A DNA stretch of 64,000 nucleotides from Lonicera japonica (taxonomy: Eukaryota; Streptophyta; Magnoliopsida; Dipsacales; Caprifoliaceae). Shown piece by piece: positions 35,451-48,043 of this stretch. The notes below the pieces were generated by a model, which did not search any database, had not been told where the DNA came from, and worked only from the letters and a program-made list of their open reading frames with translations. Every line of letters starts with the position of its first letter. The stretch's first letter is position 1. The stretch is taken from positions 53,074,550 through 53,138,549 of the forward strand of contig CM038466.1 of NCBI GenBank assembly GCA_021464415.1, read 5' to 3'. Made by a program: the position numbers and the translations under genes.

Positions 35451-36400
35451 ATAAGTAAAATGCCCCCTTGGGGCTTTATCCCGCTCCATGTGTGATCTTT
35501 CTTTTATGCCACGCGTTTAAAATTGGATGATTGTAGATGGCGTCAATTTACTACAGCTTTCAGAAATATACAAAAGGGCGCCTTACCATTCCAACATCGT
35601 TATAACTGCGACTTCATCCCATCCAACCGTCAGAAACTGCAAACCAAACCCTATTACTATGGGCTAAAAATCGTTTAAATGTCTTCTCTTTTTCACATAT
35701 TCCCTCTGTTCACCCTTTGAATCAGGCCGGGGCTAATATTTTTCCTCATAAATACCTAGCACCATGCTCATGTATGTCCTTCCATCCTCTATCTCATCTA
35801 ATTAAGACATCATTCTCCATAATTTTCTAAATAGAGAACACATAACCGGAAAACTAACATGTCTTCGACAAAGAAGATTAAGAACACTTCTTCTTTTTTC
35901 GCCTGGAAGAAAATATTATTAATTCATTCTAAGACCTAAAGGTAATCTTTTCTATGTACTTTTTGTTTCAATTTTTTTAATATGTGTTTTTTGTTAATTT
36001 TAATTATTTATTTAAGCGTCTCTCTTCAAGGCTCTTCACTCTTCATATGTTTCATGGTACGATATAACTGTTCTTTTGTAATCCCCTTTTCGGTGCGCTT
36101 CTACTCCTCCATCTGATTTAGTACATTTCCATTTCCTCTCACTTTGTCTCTCTTCTTGTGGAAAACATATTCGAAGTATAACATACATAACGGATTTTTG
36201 CTCTTACAAAACCATACTTAAAAAAGGCAGCATGAACTCATCAATAGTGAGTTAGTTTTGGTTCTAAGATTGTTATTTGCAATTTTTTAAGTTTTATTAT
36301 GTCTACATAGAAGTAAGTAGTTAGTGACTTAATTTGTCCATTAATTGTATATACTATTTACTCTGTGTATGTTATTTTCGGGTTTTGACAATATAGTTGT
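35451..36400. other. unassigned region with promoter-like sequence
   Basis: Not a recognised repeat. CTCATAAATACC (about 35742) looks like a TATA box. The region has pyrimidine-rich leader-like sequence and a 26-codon frame at 35859-35939 (MSSTKKIKNTSS...) whose stop lies two bases before a GTAATC donor-like site. I cannot connect it to a downstream coding exon. It may be a captured promoter or the first exon of a lost gene. Confidence 0.3.
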
Positions 36401-37480
36401 AGAATAATTAATGAGCTGGGCTGAAAGTGTTTGTCAGCGAAAAAGGGCTTGGCTGGAAGTGTTTGTCCGCAGACAAGGGGCGCGTCCGCGTACAAACCCC
36501 TGATTTAAACATGTGACGTTTGTTTTGCAATTTTGGCCAAAATAAATATCGGATTAATCTGATTTTTTTTAACATGTTATTACCCATGTTAAGACCTACC
36601 TACTGTCCAGATTTCAGAATTTTTGGACATCGGGAAGGCCTCCGTTTGATTTTTCAAGCTGAATTCTCGATTTTTTGAATTCCCAAAGATCCGACCGTCG
36701 AATCGAACTGATTTTTTAATATGTTATTCCTAGTAACATTTTCTAGCTCTCCACAAAATTTCATGTTTTTTAGTGGTTGGTAAGTATCAAAACAAGAAAA
36801 AATGAAAAATCGGCTAGGAAGGGTTTGTCCGCGGACACAAGCCCCAAAGGCTTGTGTCCCATGACACACACCTTCATGTGTTGTAGGGACATACCCCTGA
36901 GGGTGTATGTCCATACGCGGATTTTTTAATTTCAAGCAAACGGCTTATCGGATCGATATAATTTTTTAGTATGTTGTTCTCCATTATATACCCTATCTAC
37001 TGACCAAATTTGAGTTTATTTAGACTTCGGGAAGGTCATCTTTTGATTACCCAAAGTAAATTATCAGTTTTTTGAATTCCCGGAGATCCGGCTGTCGGAT
37101 TAAGCTGATTTTTGAGTATGTTGCTCCTTGTGGACAATGTATAATAACCCTAAAAGTTTTAGGATGATCATAAATGGATAACTTTTCTTTCATAAGTTTT
37201 CAAGAGTTTTGACGGTTTTCGGTTCCGACGGCTTCTGGTAATTCTCATAACTTTTTATCCGAGTGTCCTTTTGGCTTCCTTCTTTGACCTGTATCACATG
37301 TATATGGTATATATGCATCTAAGAATGCTTGTGCATGCATGTGTGCTCATCTCCTTAGAGTTCAAAATTTTTGCGAGAGTCGCAAAATGAGGTGGTCAGC
37401 AGGGGTAATGATGGCAGTGAGTTAGGATTTTGAAGCAAAATATTAAGATATTAATTAATCAATAATGTATTGAATGGGGG
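36401..37480. repeat. LTR-like repeat with two 397-bp units and GTCCGCGGAC palindromes
   Basis: The block from about 36549 (ATCGGATTAATCTGATTTT) through 36691 (CCGACCGTCG) recurs diverged at about 36949 and 37088 (CCGGCTGTCG). The palindromes TTGTCCGCAGACAA (36473) and TGTCCGCGGACA (36826) and several GACACA/TGTGTC inverted pairs (36826-36915) look like the U3 palindromes of the other LTRs in this window. No ends or TSD were identified. Confidence 0.5.
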
Positions 37481-37659
37481 GTTCGTAAAGTATTTGACTT
37501 GATTATGGAGGAAGGGAATTCCGACGACCTTTTTTACTCGGATCTTCCACCACCTCATCCCCCTTCTCATCTCTTTTATCGTTCTTTCTTTCTTGTATCT
37601 TTTCTTATTCTTTTGTCTTTATGTTTCATTTTTTTATCTCCCTCTATTTTTGTTTTTTA

Positions 37660-38400
37660 TTTTTTACATGGTGCCAACACTATAATGGTGCTAAAAAGGT
37701 TTTAGCACCACAAGTAAATAATATAACTAAACTGAAGGTGCTAAAAAGGTTTTAGCACCACAAGTGAACACATATAACTAAACTGAAGGTACTGAAACCT
37801 ATTTAGCACCATTCTATTGTTGGAAAATTAGTGCTAAAACTATTTTATCACCATGTAATTAGTTACTCTGTTCTGGTGTTGCTAAAACCTTTTTAGCACA
37901 TTCAGTTTAGTTATTTGTGTTCACCTATGGTGCTAAAACCTTTTTAGCACCTTCAGTTTAATTATCTGTATTCACATGTGGTGCTAAAACCTTTTTAGCA
38001 CCTTCAATTTAATTATATGTGTTCACATGTGGTGCTAAAACCTTTTTAGCACCATTCTAGTGTTGGGCAATTGGTGTTAAAACAGTTTAAGCACCACATG
38101 TGAATATAGATTTTGTGCTCAAAACCTATTTAGCACCATTCTAGTGTTGGAGAACTGGTACTAAAACTTATTTATCACCATGTAATTAGTTATTCTGTTC
38201 TGGACAATTGGTTCTAAATTTATTTTACCACCTTAAATTTGGCTGTTCTCTATTGGGCTATTGGTGCTCAAACCTCTTTAGCACCATTCTAGTGTTAGAT
38301 AATTGGTGCTAATACTGTTTTAGTAGCACATAATTAGTTATTATGTTTTGGAGACAGTTAGTGCTAAATAGTTTTTAGCAACACATGAATCGGAGTTGAT
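37660..38400. repeat. array of GGTGCTAAAA...TTTTAGCACC palindromes
   Basis: About eight near-palindromic units (first at 37687-37709 and 37738-37760), about 50-60 bp apart, joined by words such as AACTAAACTGAA and TTCTAGTGTTGG. Early units read -AAGG- in the centre and later ones -CCTT-, so the array changes orientation partway. It resembles subterminal repeats of DNA transposons. The frame at 37499-37705 runs into it and is not credible as a gene. Confidence 0.8.
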
Positions 38401-39704
38401 GATCGGAATAATTCTTGCGTTATCCTTGACATTGATGATTGACCGTTGTGGATTTTGTGAGAGAGAAGGTTATTTGGATTTTGAAATTTTTGATCGAGAT
38501 CGGTGCTAAGTGTCTTTTGGAGACGGGAGATGTTATATTAGGATTATTGTGTTATTACTTAAATAATGAAGGGGGCATTACTGTCTTTTTGTACAATGTA
38601 CTTAATTTGCATTTCTAATTTATCATTGTCCTTTACGATTATGTTATTTTTTGAATGAGCATTTATGCCTAATTGCCTCTTTCAAAATTTAGTCAAATAT
38701 AAACTCTTAATTTATAAAAATATTATTTTCTAATTTTTTTTATAGATTTTTTTAAAACCGGCTCTATTTTTCAATAATCGGTTAAAAATGGTGATTTTGT
38801 TTCTATCCGCGATATCTTGCAGTTAATCCACCCATAAATCATGGAGATTTTGAACAAAATTTCACAATATTACCCTTTTCAAAATTGATAATTATATGCA
38901 CCACTAAAATTAATTTATAATTGTATCAATTTAGATTCCATTTTAATTAAGATTTTTAATCCAAATATTATTCCTTTTTAATTGATTTGATGTTTACCTT
39001 TAAAGAATTTTCAAACGGTGTTAGGATTAAGGTTTAGTGATCATTGTGCATGGATTAATTTCAAAATAATTGAATATCGTTTAATTTATCAGTACATATT
39101 TTGTTTAACGAAAAATAAACCCTAATATCAGTACGTAATTTAAGCATACAACAATAAAAAAATCTTTTGCCAATGAGAGAATTGAATAATATTTTACAAC
39201 ACAAAAAGACTACTCTACAGTATAATGGATTAACGCTACATTAGAAGTTAAGAAAGAATTAGGTATTAGTGTTGGTAACGGTTTATTTTCATCGTAATCA
39301 ACAGAGACTGCACATTCAATGGATGTGTTCTTTTTTGTTTTGCTTATGAATTTATACTTAAGATTATATTCTTATTTGAAATATGATATAACAACGTAAT
39401 TTCGAATACGACATTATAGATTTTAGCAGAACCTGAGTTAATATCTATTGTTGAATCAAAAACTAATTTGTTGCCGCAAAATAATAATTGTACTATTTAT
39501 TTTATTTATTTTAAACTTATGAAAATCTGTTATTTTGTTAAGATCCCGAGCTATCCACCTCGAAGGAATTGATTATTCTAAAAACTTTATCGGTTTACAA
39601 TATGTTAAAAGTGATATCAATGATGTATCGATGTAACAAGTGTTGCAATCGATTAAAACTTTATCAGTTTTTCATATATATATACACATATTTATCAATT
39701 ATTA
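38401..39704. other. AT-rich intergenic sequence
   Basis: No gene, terminal repeat or coding remnant was recognised. Confidence 0.6.
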
Positions 39705-42700
39705 ATATAAACTAGGGGTGTTGTCAAAAATCTAAAAATCGAACGAATAAACTGAACCGATCCGGTCCGATCCGAAAAAAACCAAAACTGAAATAAAAAA
39801 TCGAAACTAAAATAAAAAATTCAGGTCAGTTCGAGTTCGGGTTTCGGTTTCCCTTAAGCTGGACCCAATTCATCGAATATACTAAAAAAATTGCTACAAA
39901 ACTGCACCATTTGGACTTTGGACTTTGGAGGAGGACAAAAGTAAAAAACCCTAAAGCTAAAAGTAACTCTCAGCCTCACTTCTTCTTTAAGTTTTCTCCG
40001 CCTCCTTCATTGGCTCTGTCTCTCTCTATCGCTACTTTCATCTCAGATCTCTCTTACGCTACTATCATCTCAAATCTTTCTCTCACACTACTCTTATTCT
40101 TCAGCTCGCCGCCTTTTCTTCAATCAAGGCGAAGCCTTTTACATGTTTGAAAATTAATTTTTCAAGTATCAAAATTTTATTTATTATTATTATAAATATA
40201 TTTATCTGCTAATTATAGATCTTGTTTTTGGAGTGTTTATTACTAGTAGCTTCAATTAAATCTCACCCATTTATTAGAAGATTTAAATCTTCGAACAACC
40301 ATTGGTTTGGTATTTTGGTAATAAACTCTCTGTGTGTGTAATTTTAATTGCATGATTTATAATGTGTCTGCCCTTTGAAAAATTGTTTAATCACTTTCTT
40401 AGTTGGGGGGAAATATAGATTATCAGTTCCATTAAATATTTTAGCATTGAAAAAATTGACATCAATGCATATAAAATATTATTAAAAATAATTTTAAAAT
40501 GCTAAAAAAGTGTTCCCCCAAATTTGCTGAATTAGTACTCGCTTTGCTTAATTATAATTCAACTCTTAATTGGAATACCATATATTATTAGCCTACTGGT
40601 TAGAAAAGAATAAGGTGTCTTCCCCCAAATTTGCTTCCTAAAAATTACTTTTATGGTGTGGCTTAAGTTGGGTCTTCATTTACTTGGTTTGAAAAAGTGG
40701 TCCTCATATTTTCATCACATTAATTTTCGAAGCAATTCTTTATGTGAGTAGAATGGATGCTCGCACACAGTAATACAGTATGTACAATATCTAGAATCTA
40801 GAAAAGATCATATTTATACCTGATTTTGCAAGTCAAATTTATGTCTATATCTCTATGTTTTAGAAATTTGAACGTGAGACTAAAAAAAATATGAAATTTA
40901 TCTTTTTTTTTTCTTTTAAAAAAAGAGGAAGATAAATCTCGAATCTTGATACTTAAAAAAGTGTCAAAACCATGTTCCACTAATTGAATTAATTGGTGTT
41001 CTAAATTATTTTTTGTATCATTCTCTAATGGTGGAGTTATATTTATTAGGGGCAGTGACTATTAAATTCTTGACTTTGACTATACAAAATGCAAGATATA
41101 TAATTCTTATTATTGTTTTTTTCCACTTTTATTGTTAGATTCTATCTAGGATTGTAGCAAACTATAAGTATAATTCTTATTATGTTTTGTCCACATTTAT
41201 TATTTTCACTAATATGGTTTAATGAATTTTGGCAATTTTTTTGTTTTGACTTTTGAAGCTATATATATATATAAATATAAATATAAATTAATTTTCATGT
41301 ATTCTTGTCAGTCCAGTGCTTTAATTATAGTTAAAAAGTGTACAAATCAAACACCAAAGTAATTCCTAGATGATTTGAATGGTATTATCTTGTTCTTTTC
41401 AATTGCAAGACTACTTGAAAGCAGTAATTTTTAGATTAATTTTTTTTATTGGTTGTTTTCTTGAATTTCCACTTAGTTTACAAATTATTGTAACAGATGG
41501 AAAGCAGTAAAAGAACTATGGTGTCTCAGGCCAATGAAGGTCTTCCACCTAAAAGACCTAAGGACTTCGTCTCTTATTCTCAAACTTCCAAGACTCTAAA
41601 TATGAGTTCATCCTCTCAATCTCAGGCTTCTGCACCTTTTCAGGTAAATTTGATAATTTATAATTTTATTTAATATGTTATTATGCATATTTTGATTGGT
41701 TGTATTTTTATTTTTATTTTATAATTATGTAGGTGGATTCCGTTGGTGAATATCCATCAACACATCATTGAAAAAGAGGAGTCGATCTCCAGTTTGGGCT
41801 CATTATGAGAGGTATATACACTTTTCTAGTTCTAGTTACTCAATCAGAGCTAAATGTATATATTGTTTAAAAGCTGATTATGCATGTGATACAAGTACTA
41901 ATGGAACTAAATCTTTGAACACTCATAGAGTAAGATGTAAGGAATACCCCTTAATAAGAAGAAAGTAGATGTAAAACAAAAGATTTTGTCTTTTGAAAAT
42001 CCTACGCAAGTTGTTATTGGGTTTAATCCAAAAGAAATTACCAAAGCATGTGTCGAGATAATAATCATGGATGAGTTGCCTTTTAGTTTTATAGAAAGGA
42101 ATGGGTTCCATAATTTTTGTTCGAAAGCATGCCCGCTTTAGAGAGTTTCATTTCGTCAAACAATTGCTAGAAATGTCCTTAACATGTATTATATCGAAAA
42201 GAGAGAACTAAAAGATATTTTATGTGCATATAGGGTTTGCACTACCACCGACACATGGACATCTTGTCAAAACATTAATTACATAGTTGTCACCTCATAT
42301 TTTATTGATAAGGATTGGATGTTGCATAAGAATTTTTTTTTTTTTTTTTGTAATTCCAAATCACAAAGGGGAATCAATTGCTAGGCTTTTAGAGGAATGT
42401 TTGTTGTATTGGGGAATAGAAAAGCTTCTCACTGTCACGGTTGATAATGCTTCGGCCAATAATATCGCTTTGAGTGATTTGATTAAAAGAATGAATCGTT
42501 GGCCAACGTCTAATCCACTCTTACTTGGGGGTGAGAACTTGCATGTTAGGTATGCTGCTCATATTTTAAACTTGATTGTGAAAAAAGGGTTAAATGAGTT
42601 GAATTCATGTATCCAAGGTATTCGTAGTGCCGTTAGATATTCAAGATCATATCTCTAAAAGTTATATTCCTTTAAAAATTGTATAGAGAAAGTGAAAATA

Positions 42701-44528
42701 GATTCCAAAGGACTTGTGATTATGAACGTTCCAACTAGATAGAATTCCACATATTTGATGTTGTAATCCACTTTAAAGTTTCTTGCTGCATTTGATAGGC
42801 TAAAAGATGATGATCTCTTTTATGAATCTTATTTTACTAGTGATAAAATGATAGGGCCACCGAATGAAGTAGATTGGGGAAATGCTAATATGTTTGCTAA
42901 TTTCTTAAAACCGTTTTATGATATCACTTTAAGAGCATGTTGATTAAATACACCGACGGTTCATTACGCTTTTATGAATGTGTTTAAGATTTTTGGCCTC
43001 TTGCACGAAACTTACATTAAATAGTTGGATTATATTAGAGGTTACATGCAATCTAAATATCACAAGTATTTGGGGGATTTGGAAAAAGTTAATAAATATT
43101 TTTTCTTAGCCATTGTGCTTGATCCCTGCCATAAATTGGATAAGGTGATAGATTTTTTTGAGGTTATATGTGGGGATGATGATTATAGTGAAAAGGTTGT
43201 TGACGGTCACATAAATAGAGTGAATGATTTATTGAAAAAGCTTTATAGAATTTATGGGGCCAGTGTATCTATGGTTGTTCAACCACCATAAAATGAGACT
43301 ATTTTAATGTATTTTAAGTGGTAATGAGACGTCAAGTTTAAGTTCTCAAGTGGAAAAGAGGTTGCAAGAAAAAAGTTTAATAAGGAAAGCCAAAAAAAGT
43401 GGCATTATACAAAATGATGTAGATATATATTTATTAGATGCTATAGAAGGGGATGAAGATGAAAATTTTGATATTTTGAATTGGTGGAGTGTTAATGGGG
43501 CATCTAAATGCCCTATATTGACACTTATTGCACATAACATTTTAGCCATTCCGGTTTCAACAATTGCCTCCGAGTCATGCTTTAGTACTAGTGGACGTAT
43601 CATTGATTCATTCTGCTCTTATTTGAGTCCTAAGATGGTGGAAGCTTTAATTTGTACTCAAAATTGGCTAAGGGGAAGTCACGTTGCTTTAAATCATGAA
43701 CCAACGGCAGAGGAAGTGGAGTTCTATGAGAAGACTGAAAAAGGTATTTTTCATCTTTGAATTAGTATACTTTATTTTAAATTGTTTCTATTTTTAATCA
43801 TAGAATTCATTAATTATTATATACTTTTTTAATGTAGAAATGTCAAAGAATGTCATTTTACCGGCAAAGTGCAGAAGATAAAGAGATAGAAATGGTAGAA
43901 GTTGAAGACTACAAATGATGTAGTGTCATTATTTTCTGTTTTTGGAGTCATAAACTATTTTATGAATTGTTTTTTTTTGGAGTTTTAGACTGTTTTATGG
44001 ACTTTTTTTGGATTGTTTCGATGATTCACGAGTTGTTTGTAAACTATTTTATTATGTATTGTTTTGAATGATTGTGGATTGTTTTTAAACCTGATTGGAA
44101 TGAACTGTTTTAAAGCTGATTTTAATGGGTTGAAGTAATTTCAAGATGATTTGAATGGGATGCTTTTAAAGCTGTTTTTTTTAATTGTTTCATGGACTGT
44201 TTTTTTAACAATTTTAGTGTATTTTAAGCAATTGTATAAGCAGATTTTATTTTATTTTTTTTGGCAATTTTATAAATAGATTTTAGTGCAATATAAGTGA
44301 TGTTTCAGTGCTGTTTAAGTGTTGTTTTTTTTAATGCAGTTTTTAATTAAAGTGTTAGCAATATAAAAAAATCTAATTAGACTGAAACCGAATAATTTGG
44401 GGAGGGTTTGGGTTCCATACATCCATAGGTTTGAAAACCGAACCGAAACCGAATTATGAAGTTTGAGGAGGGTTTGGGGTACCCTAATCTTTACCCCGAT
44501 CGAAACCGAAAACACCCTTAATATAAAC
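39705..44528 (+). mobile_element. hAT transposon, full length, with 8-bp TSD
   Basis: The element is 39713-44520 (4808 bp). It starts TAGGGGTGTTG and ends AACACCCTTA (10-bp terminal inverted repeat with one mismatch). The perfect 8-bp duplication ATATAAAC is at 39705-39712 and 44521-44528. GAACCGAAACCG-type words cluster at both ends. The transposase gene (41497-43760) is broken, so the element is no longer autonomous. The intact duplication and ends suggest it arrived after most of its neighbours. Confidence 0.92.
41497..43760 (+). pseudogene. hAT transposase with BED zinc finger
   Basis: Exon 1 runs from ATG 41497 to 41643 (Ser/Gln-rich N-terminus, donor GTAAAT); an acceptor follows at about 41732. 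Next come the BED zinc finger (RSRSPVWAHYERYI, CIYCLKADY, NTHRVRC, 41780-41940), the catalytic-core landmarks PFSFIERNGF, RVCTTTDTWTSCQN, LLTVTVDNASANN and NLHVRYAAHILNLIVKKG (42280-42650), and the C-terminal dimerisation domain (FDILNWWS, CPILTLIAHNILAIPVST, IASESCFSTSGRIID, 43350-43700). Breaks: a stop near 41770, frame shifts near 41960, a stop near 42140, a poly-T frame shift at about 42335, and further stops between 42660 and 43350. Confidence 0.88.
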
Positions 44529-45010
44529 TTTAAATGAAGAATATAAAGATAAAGTTTTAGGGTTTGTGATGAAGAAGACGAAGACAATGAACTTAGTCAT
44601 TCTAGTACTTAACTTGTGACGAAAGATGAGATAGTAGGGAAAGATGGAAGAAATAGGAGACGGTTGGAAAAGATGGAAGATGAATGAGTACATGGAGGAA
44701 CAGTAGGTATATGTAAGTAAGAAAGATGAAAGAATACCGTAAAAATTTGAACTGAGTGTAAATGTTTAATTTTTGTTTTTGTTATTTTACTTCAAAGTTA
44801 ATTATGATATACTCATTGTTTAATAATATTAGGATCTAACTTTTTAAAGTGGATATACTTATTAATTTTGTGAATATTTTAATATTAAAATAGTATTCAA
44901 AATAGTATTTATAGAATTAAATTAATAATATATTTTTGTCAATTTATCTACATTTATAAATTAACTTAATAAGTAATATAAATTAATTTAACAGACAATA
45001 TTAAATACGC
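44529..45010. other. AT-rich spacer
   Basis: No gene. Very AT-rich, especially 44760-45000, up to the start of viral homology. Confidence 0.6.
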
Positions 45011-45014
45011 ACAG

Positions 45015-45727
45015 TTGTTTAAAACAAAGTTTTATGATTATATGAATGAAAATGAAAAGGTAACACCTTTTGTTATATGGTTCTATAATCATTATGAGCA
45101 AGACTATCCATCTATTTATACTATTGATGAATTTTATAAAACTTGAAAAACTACTTCAGGGAGTAATATTAAATCTATTCACCCTCCTATTGAAGCAGTA
45201 AAAATTAATTTTGAAAATAACCAAAGCCTTGAAACAAATGCTTTTTATTCTAACATAAAACTCATTTCTCCACAAGTTAGTCCTGATGACTTAAATTAAG
45301 GTCATAAAGCAAAATAATTATACTAACTTATGCATGCAAACTATAGGGTCACAGCTTACCTGTATAGAAGAAACCTTTGAAAAGGTTTAGAACGCCACTA
45401 AAGAAACTCCTAAAATTGAGATGGTTAAGGTAGAAACAAATATATTAGACCTCCTATTGAGCTTTCAGAAGGTTTTAAAACCACAAAAAGTAAGAGTAAA
45501 GAGATTATTGATGCTCTTACTAAAAAAATAGAAAGATTAACTATACCGCAAAACGGGGATAAGAGTATCCTCCCCATAACCCAAGTTAGTGATACTTCTG
45601 GTTATAATACTGACCGTTCGGATATTAGCCAATTTAAACAAGAACTGTTAACTATGGAAGGAGATCTTAATAAGATTAGTTTTGGAAAAGGCTATGTCAT
45701 GACACCGCAAGCTACTACTAGAACTTA
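45015..45727 (+). pseudogene. ORF1 linker between movement and coat protein (copy A)
   Basis: Aligns with the C-terminal third of the minus-strand frame at 53959-55509: FYDYMNENEKVTPFVIWFYN, TIDEFYKT followed by a stop, SLETNAFYSNIKLIS. It ends at MAPTRTY-like sequence, where the MITE is inserted. It contains several stops and at least two frame shifts. Confidence 0.8.
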
Positions 45728-45934
45728 GGTAAAAATTTTGATAGGGACAAAATTGGATGGGGTCATGGGGTCCCAATAATAAAATGACATATATTCATTT
45801 TTATCTATTTAAATCAAATGAAAAAATGAAAAAGAAATTAATTTTAGATGAGAGTGGACATGTGTTGTTTTATCATTGAAGACCCCATGACCCCATCCAA
45901 TTTTGCCCACATAAAAATGGACTCCTAGAACTTA
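45719..45934. mobile_element. Mutator-type MITE in the viral copy, 198 bp
   Basis: The element is 45728-45925. The 9-bp duplication TAGAACTTA is at 45719-45727 and 45926-45934. The ends are long inverted repeats of about 44 bp containing GGCAAAATTGGATGGGGTCA. The length of the duplication points to the Mutator superfamily. No coding. It entered after the virus had integrated. Confidence 0.9.
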
Positions 45935-46985
45935 CTATCAGCGTCCTATTCCTCAAGATATGTTATTCAAGGAAGAACTTAATAATACTATGGCTAGTTT
46001 TAGTGCTAAAACTATTTATGAATTGTATATTAATGGTATGTCTGAATATTAGATATTAACCCAAGTTTATCATATGACCATGTATGCTACTGTTTGTAAA
46101 GCCAGTGAAAATGGTGATAAAAGCATTGCTGAATTTATAATTGCAAGATTTTTTGGCCAATTAAGAGGCTGGTGGGATAATGTTTTGACTAATAGCCAAA
46201 AAGATGAAATTAAAAATTCTGTTTAAATTGTTACTATAAATGTCACTGTTAAAAATGAGCAAGGATAAGATGTTGTTCAACAACAACCTAAAGCCGAAGA
46301 AAATGCTGTTTATTCTTTATTGGTTGCTTTAGTCCATCATTTTATTGGTCCGCATCCTCCAGCTTTAGATAGAAGTAAAGATTTGTTAATTAAACTTAAA
46401 TGCCATACTTTAACCCATTTTAGATGGTATAAAGACGTATTTTTATCTAAGGTCATGACTAGAGATGATGCTAATGCAGATTTCTGGAAAGAAAAGTTTA
46501 AAGTTGGACTCCCCACTTTATTTACTCAAAAGGTTAAGTACCGTATTATTAAAAAACATGGAGGAACTTATATTCCTTATAATAATTATACTTATGATGC
46601 CCTTATTAGTGAATGCATTGCTGAGGGTCTATCTTCATGTAACAATATTAAGTTTAAAGCTCCGTTAAAAGCATATAACTTAATTGGTAGGAAAGAAATA
46701 TGAGAATTTTGTAATCAATTTGCTTATGATTTGAGTATCCCTTATACCAGGCCTAAGAAGTCTAGAGAACCTAAACGAAAATACACTCGTAAAAATAATA
46801 GAAAAACCAAACTCGTAAAGATATACCTTCCTCTTTTGTTAAAAATCCTAGAACTAATAGAACTAGAAAGCCTCCTAAAAGGAAACTTACTGATGTGAGT
46901 CAAATTATTTGTAGAAAGTGTGAAAAATCTGGTCACTACGCTAATAAATGTTGGACTAAACAAAAATTAAATGAAATAGTTGATG
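45935..46985 (+). pseudogene. viral coat-protein region and zinc knuckle (copy A)
   Basis: The coat-protein region of the ORF1 polyprotein reads through stops (about 46050, 46226, 46267, 46700). The longest open part is 46320-46703 (HFRWYKDVFLSKVMTRDDAN, KKHGGTYIP). A basic stretch follows, then the CCHC zinc knuckle at 46910-46951 (C-x2-C-x4-H-x4-C, starting CRKCEKSGHY), which in this family lies at the C-terminal end of the capsid region and binds nucleic acid. The same region is better preserved in copy B. Confidence 0.85.
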
Positions 46986-48043
46986 AAGGTTTAAAACAAT
47001 AATTGATTATTGCCCTTCTTAATCCTACTGATGATCAAGATAGTGAAGATAGTGAACTTGATGAAATTGATTCTGAATCCCGCTCTTCGTCTATTAGTTC
47101 TGAATTAGAACATGATTGCCAATGTAAATCTCAAACTGATTATTATAAAGCCATTTTAGAAATTAATGGTTTAAGTATTAATGTTTTTATTAAGGAAGAA
47201 CAATATATTCTCGATCTTATAGATCATGTCACTTATACTTCGGTTAAAAGAAAGCTTATAGAGCAATATTTATCTACGTTTAAAACTGAAAAAAGTTTGC
47301 TTCCTACTTCGGAGCCTTATTCTCTAAAGCAAGTTTTAGAGAGTTTCAAAAAAACTCCTGAAAAGGAAATTATTATTCCTGATTTAAAATCAGAAATTAA
47401 TATTTTGAAGCAAGAAGTTAAGAAAATAAAACTTCGTCTTACTATTGTTGAAAATACTCATAAACCTACTACTTTTGTTATTATCACAAAAGATAAAAAT
47501 AAAGAAGAAAGTTTTCTTAATCTTATAGATAATGTTACTTATCAGAAATGGTTTATTAATATCACCATTATCATTGATTGAGATTTTATATTAAAAGATA
47601 TTGCTTTAGTAGATAGCGGTGCTGATATGAATTGTATTAGAGAAGGACTGGTCCCAACCCACTATTTTGATAAAACTTATCAAGCTATGATTAGTGCTTG
47701 TGGAAATAAGCTCAAAATTAAGTTTAAACTTTCTAAGGCATATATTTGCAACGATGGTATTTATATACAAAGTACTTTTGTTATGTTAAAAGATCTTTCT
47801 CAAAGAATTATTCTTGGTACCCCTTTTCTTAATCTTATTGAACCTTTTATAGTTACCACAGAGGGAATCACTACAAAATACCAGGATAGAGAAATTGTTT
47901 TCCAATTTATTTTTAAACTACAAATTAAAGAAATTAATGACATGAAATATAAGCTAATTTTTAAGGAAAAACATCTTAATTATTTTCAGGGTGATTTAAA
48001 AATTATAAGTATAACTTCGCAAAATAAACTATCCCAAAGTTAA
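46986..48043 (+). pseudogene. viral linker and aspartic protease (copy A)
   Basis: An open stretch of 192 codons (47003-47581) is acidic at first and has a coiled-coil-like Lys/Glu-rich end. After a stop it continues at 47584 with a retropepsin-like protease: ALVDSGADMNCI, with the catalytic D-S-G at about 47612, and LGTPFLNLIEPF (about 47815) as the conserved hydrophobic-G-x-P block. The open frame ends at 48043. Confidence 0.85.

Noticed and set aside
37499..37705. Small membrane-protein-like frame (FYRSFFLVSFLILLSLCFIF)
   Set aside because: It is a pyrimidine-rich stretch running into the palindrome array, with no promoter or homologue recognised and hydrophobicity from TTT/CTT-rich DNA.
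47003..47581. A separate host coiled-coil gene
   Set aside because: It continues the viral ORF1 reading between zinc knuckle and protease and matches copy B at 51960-52200.
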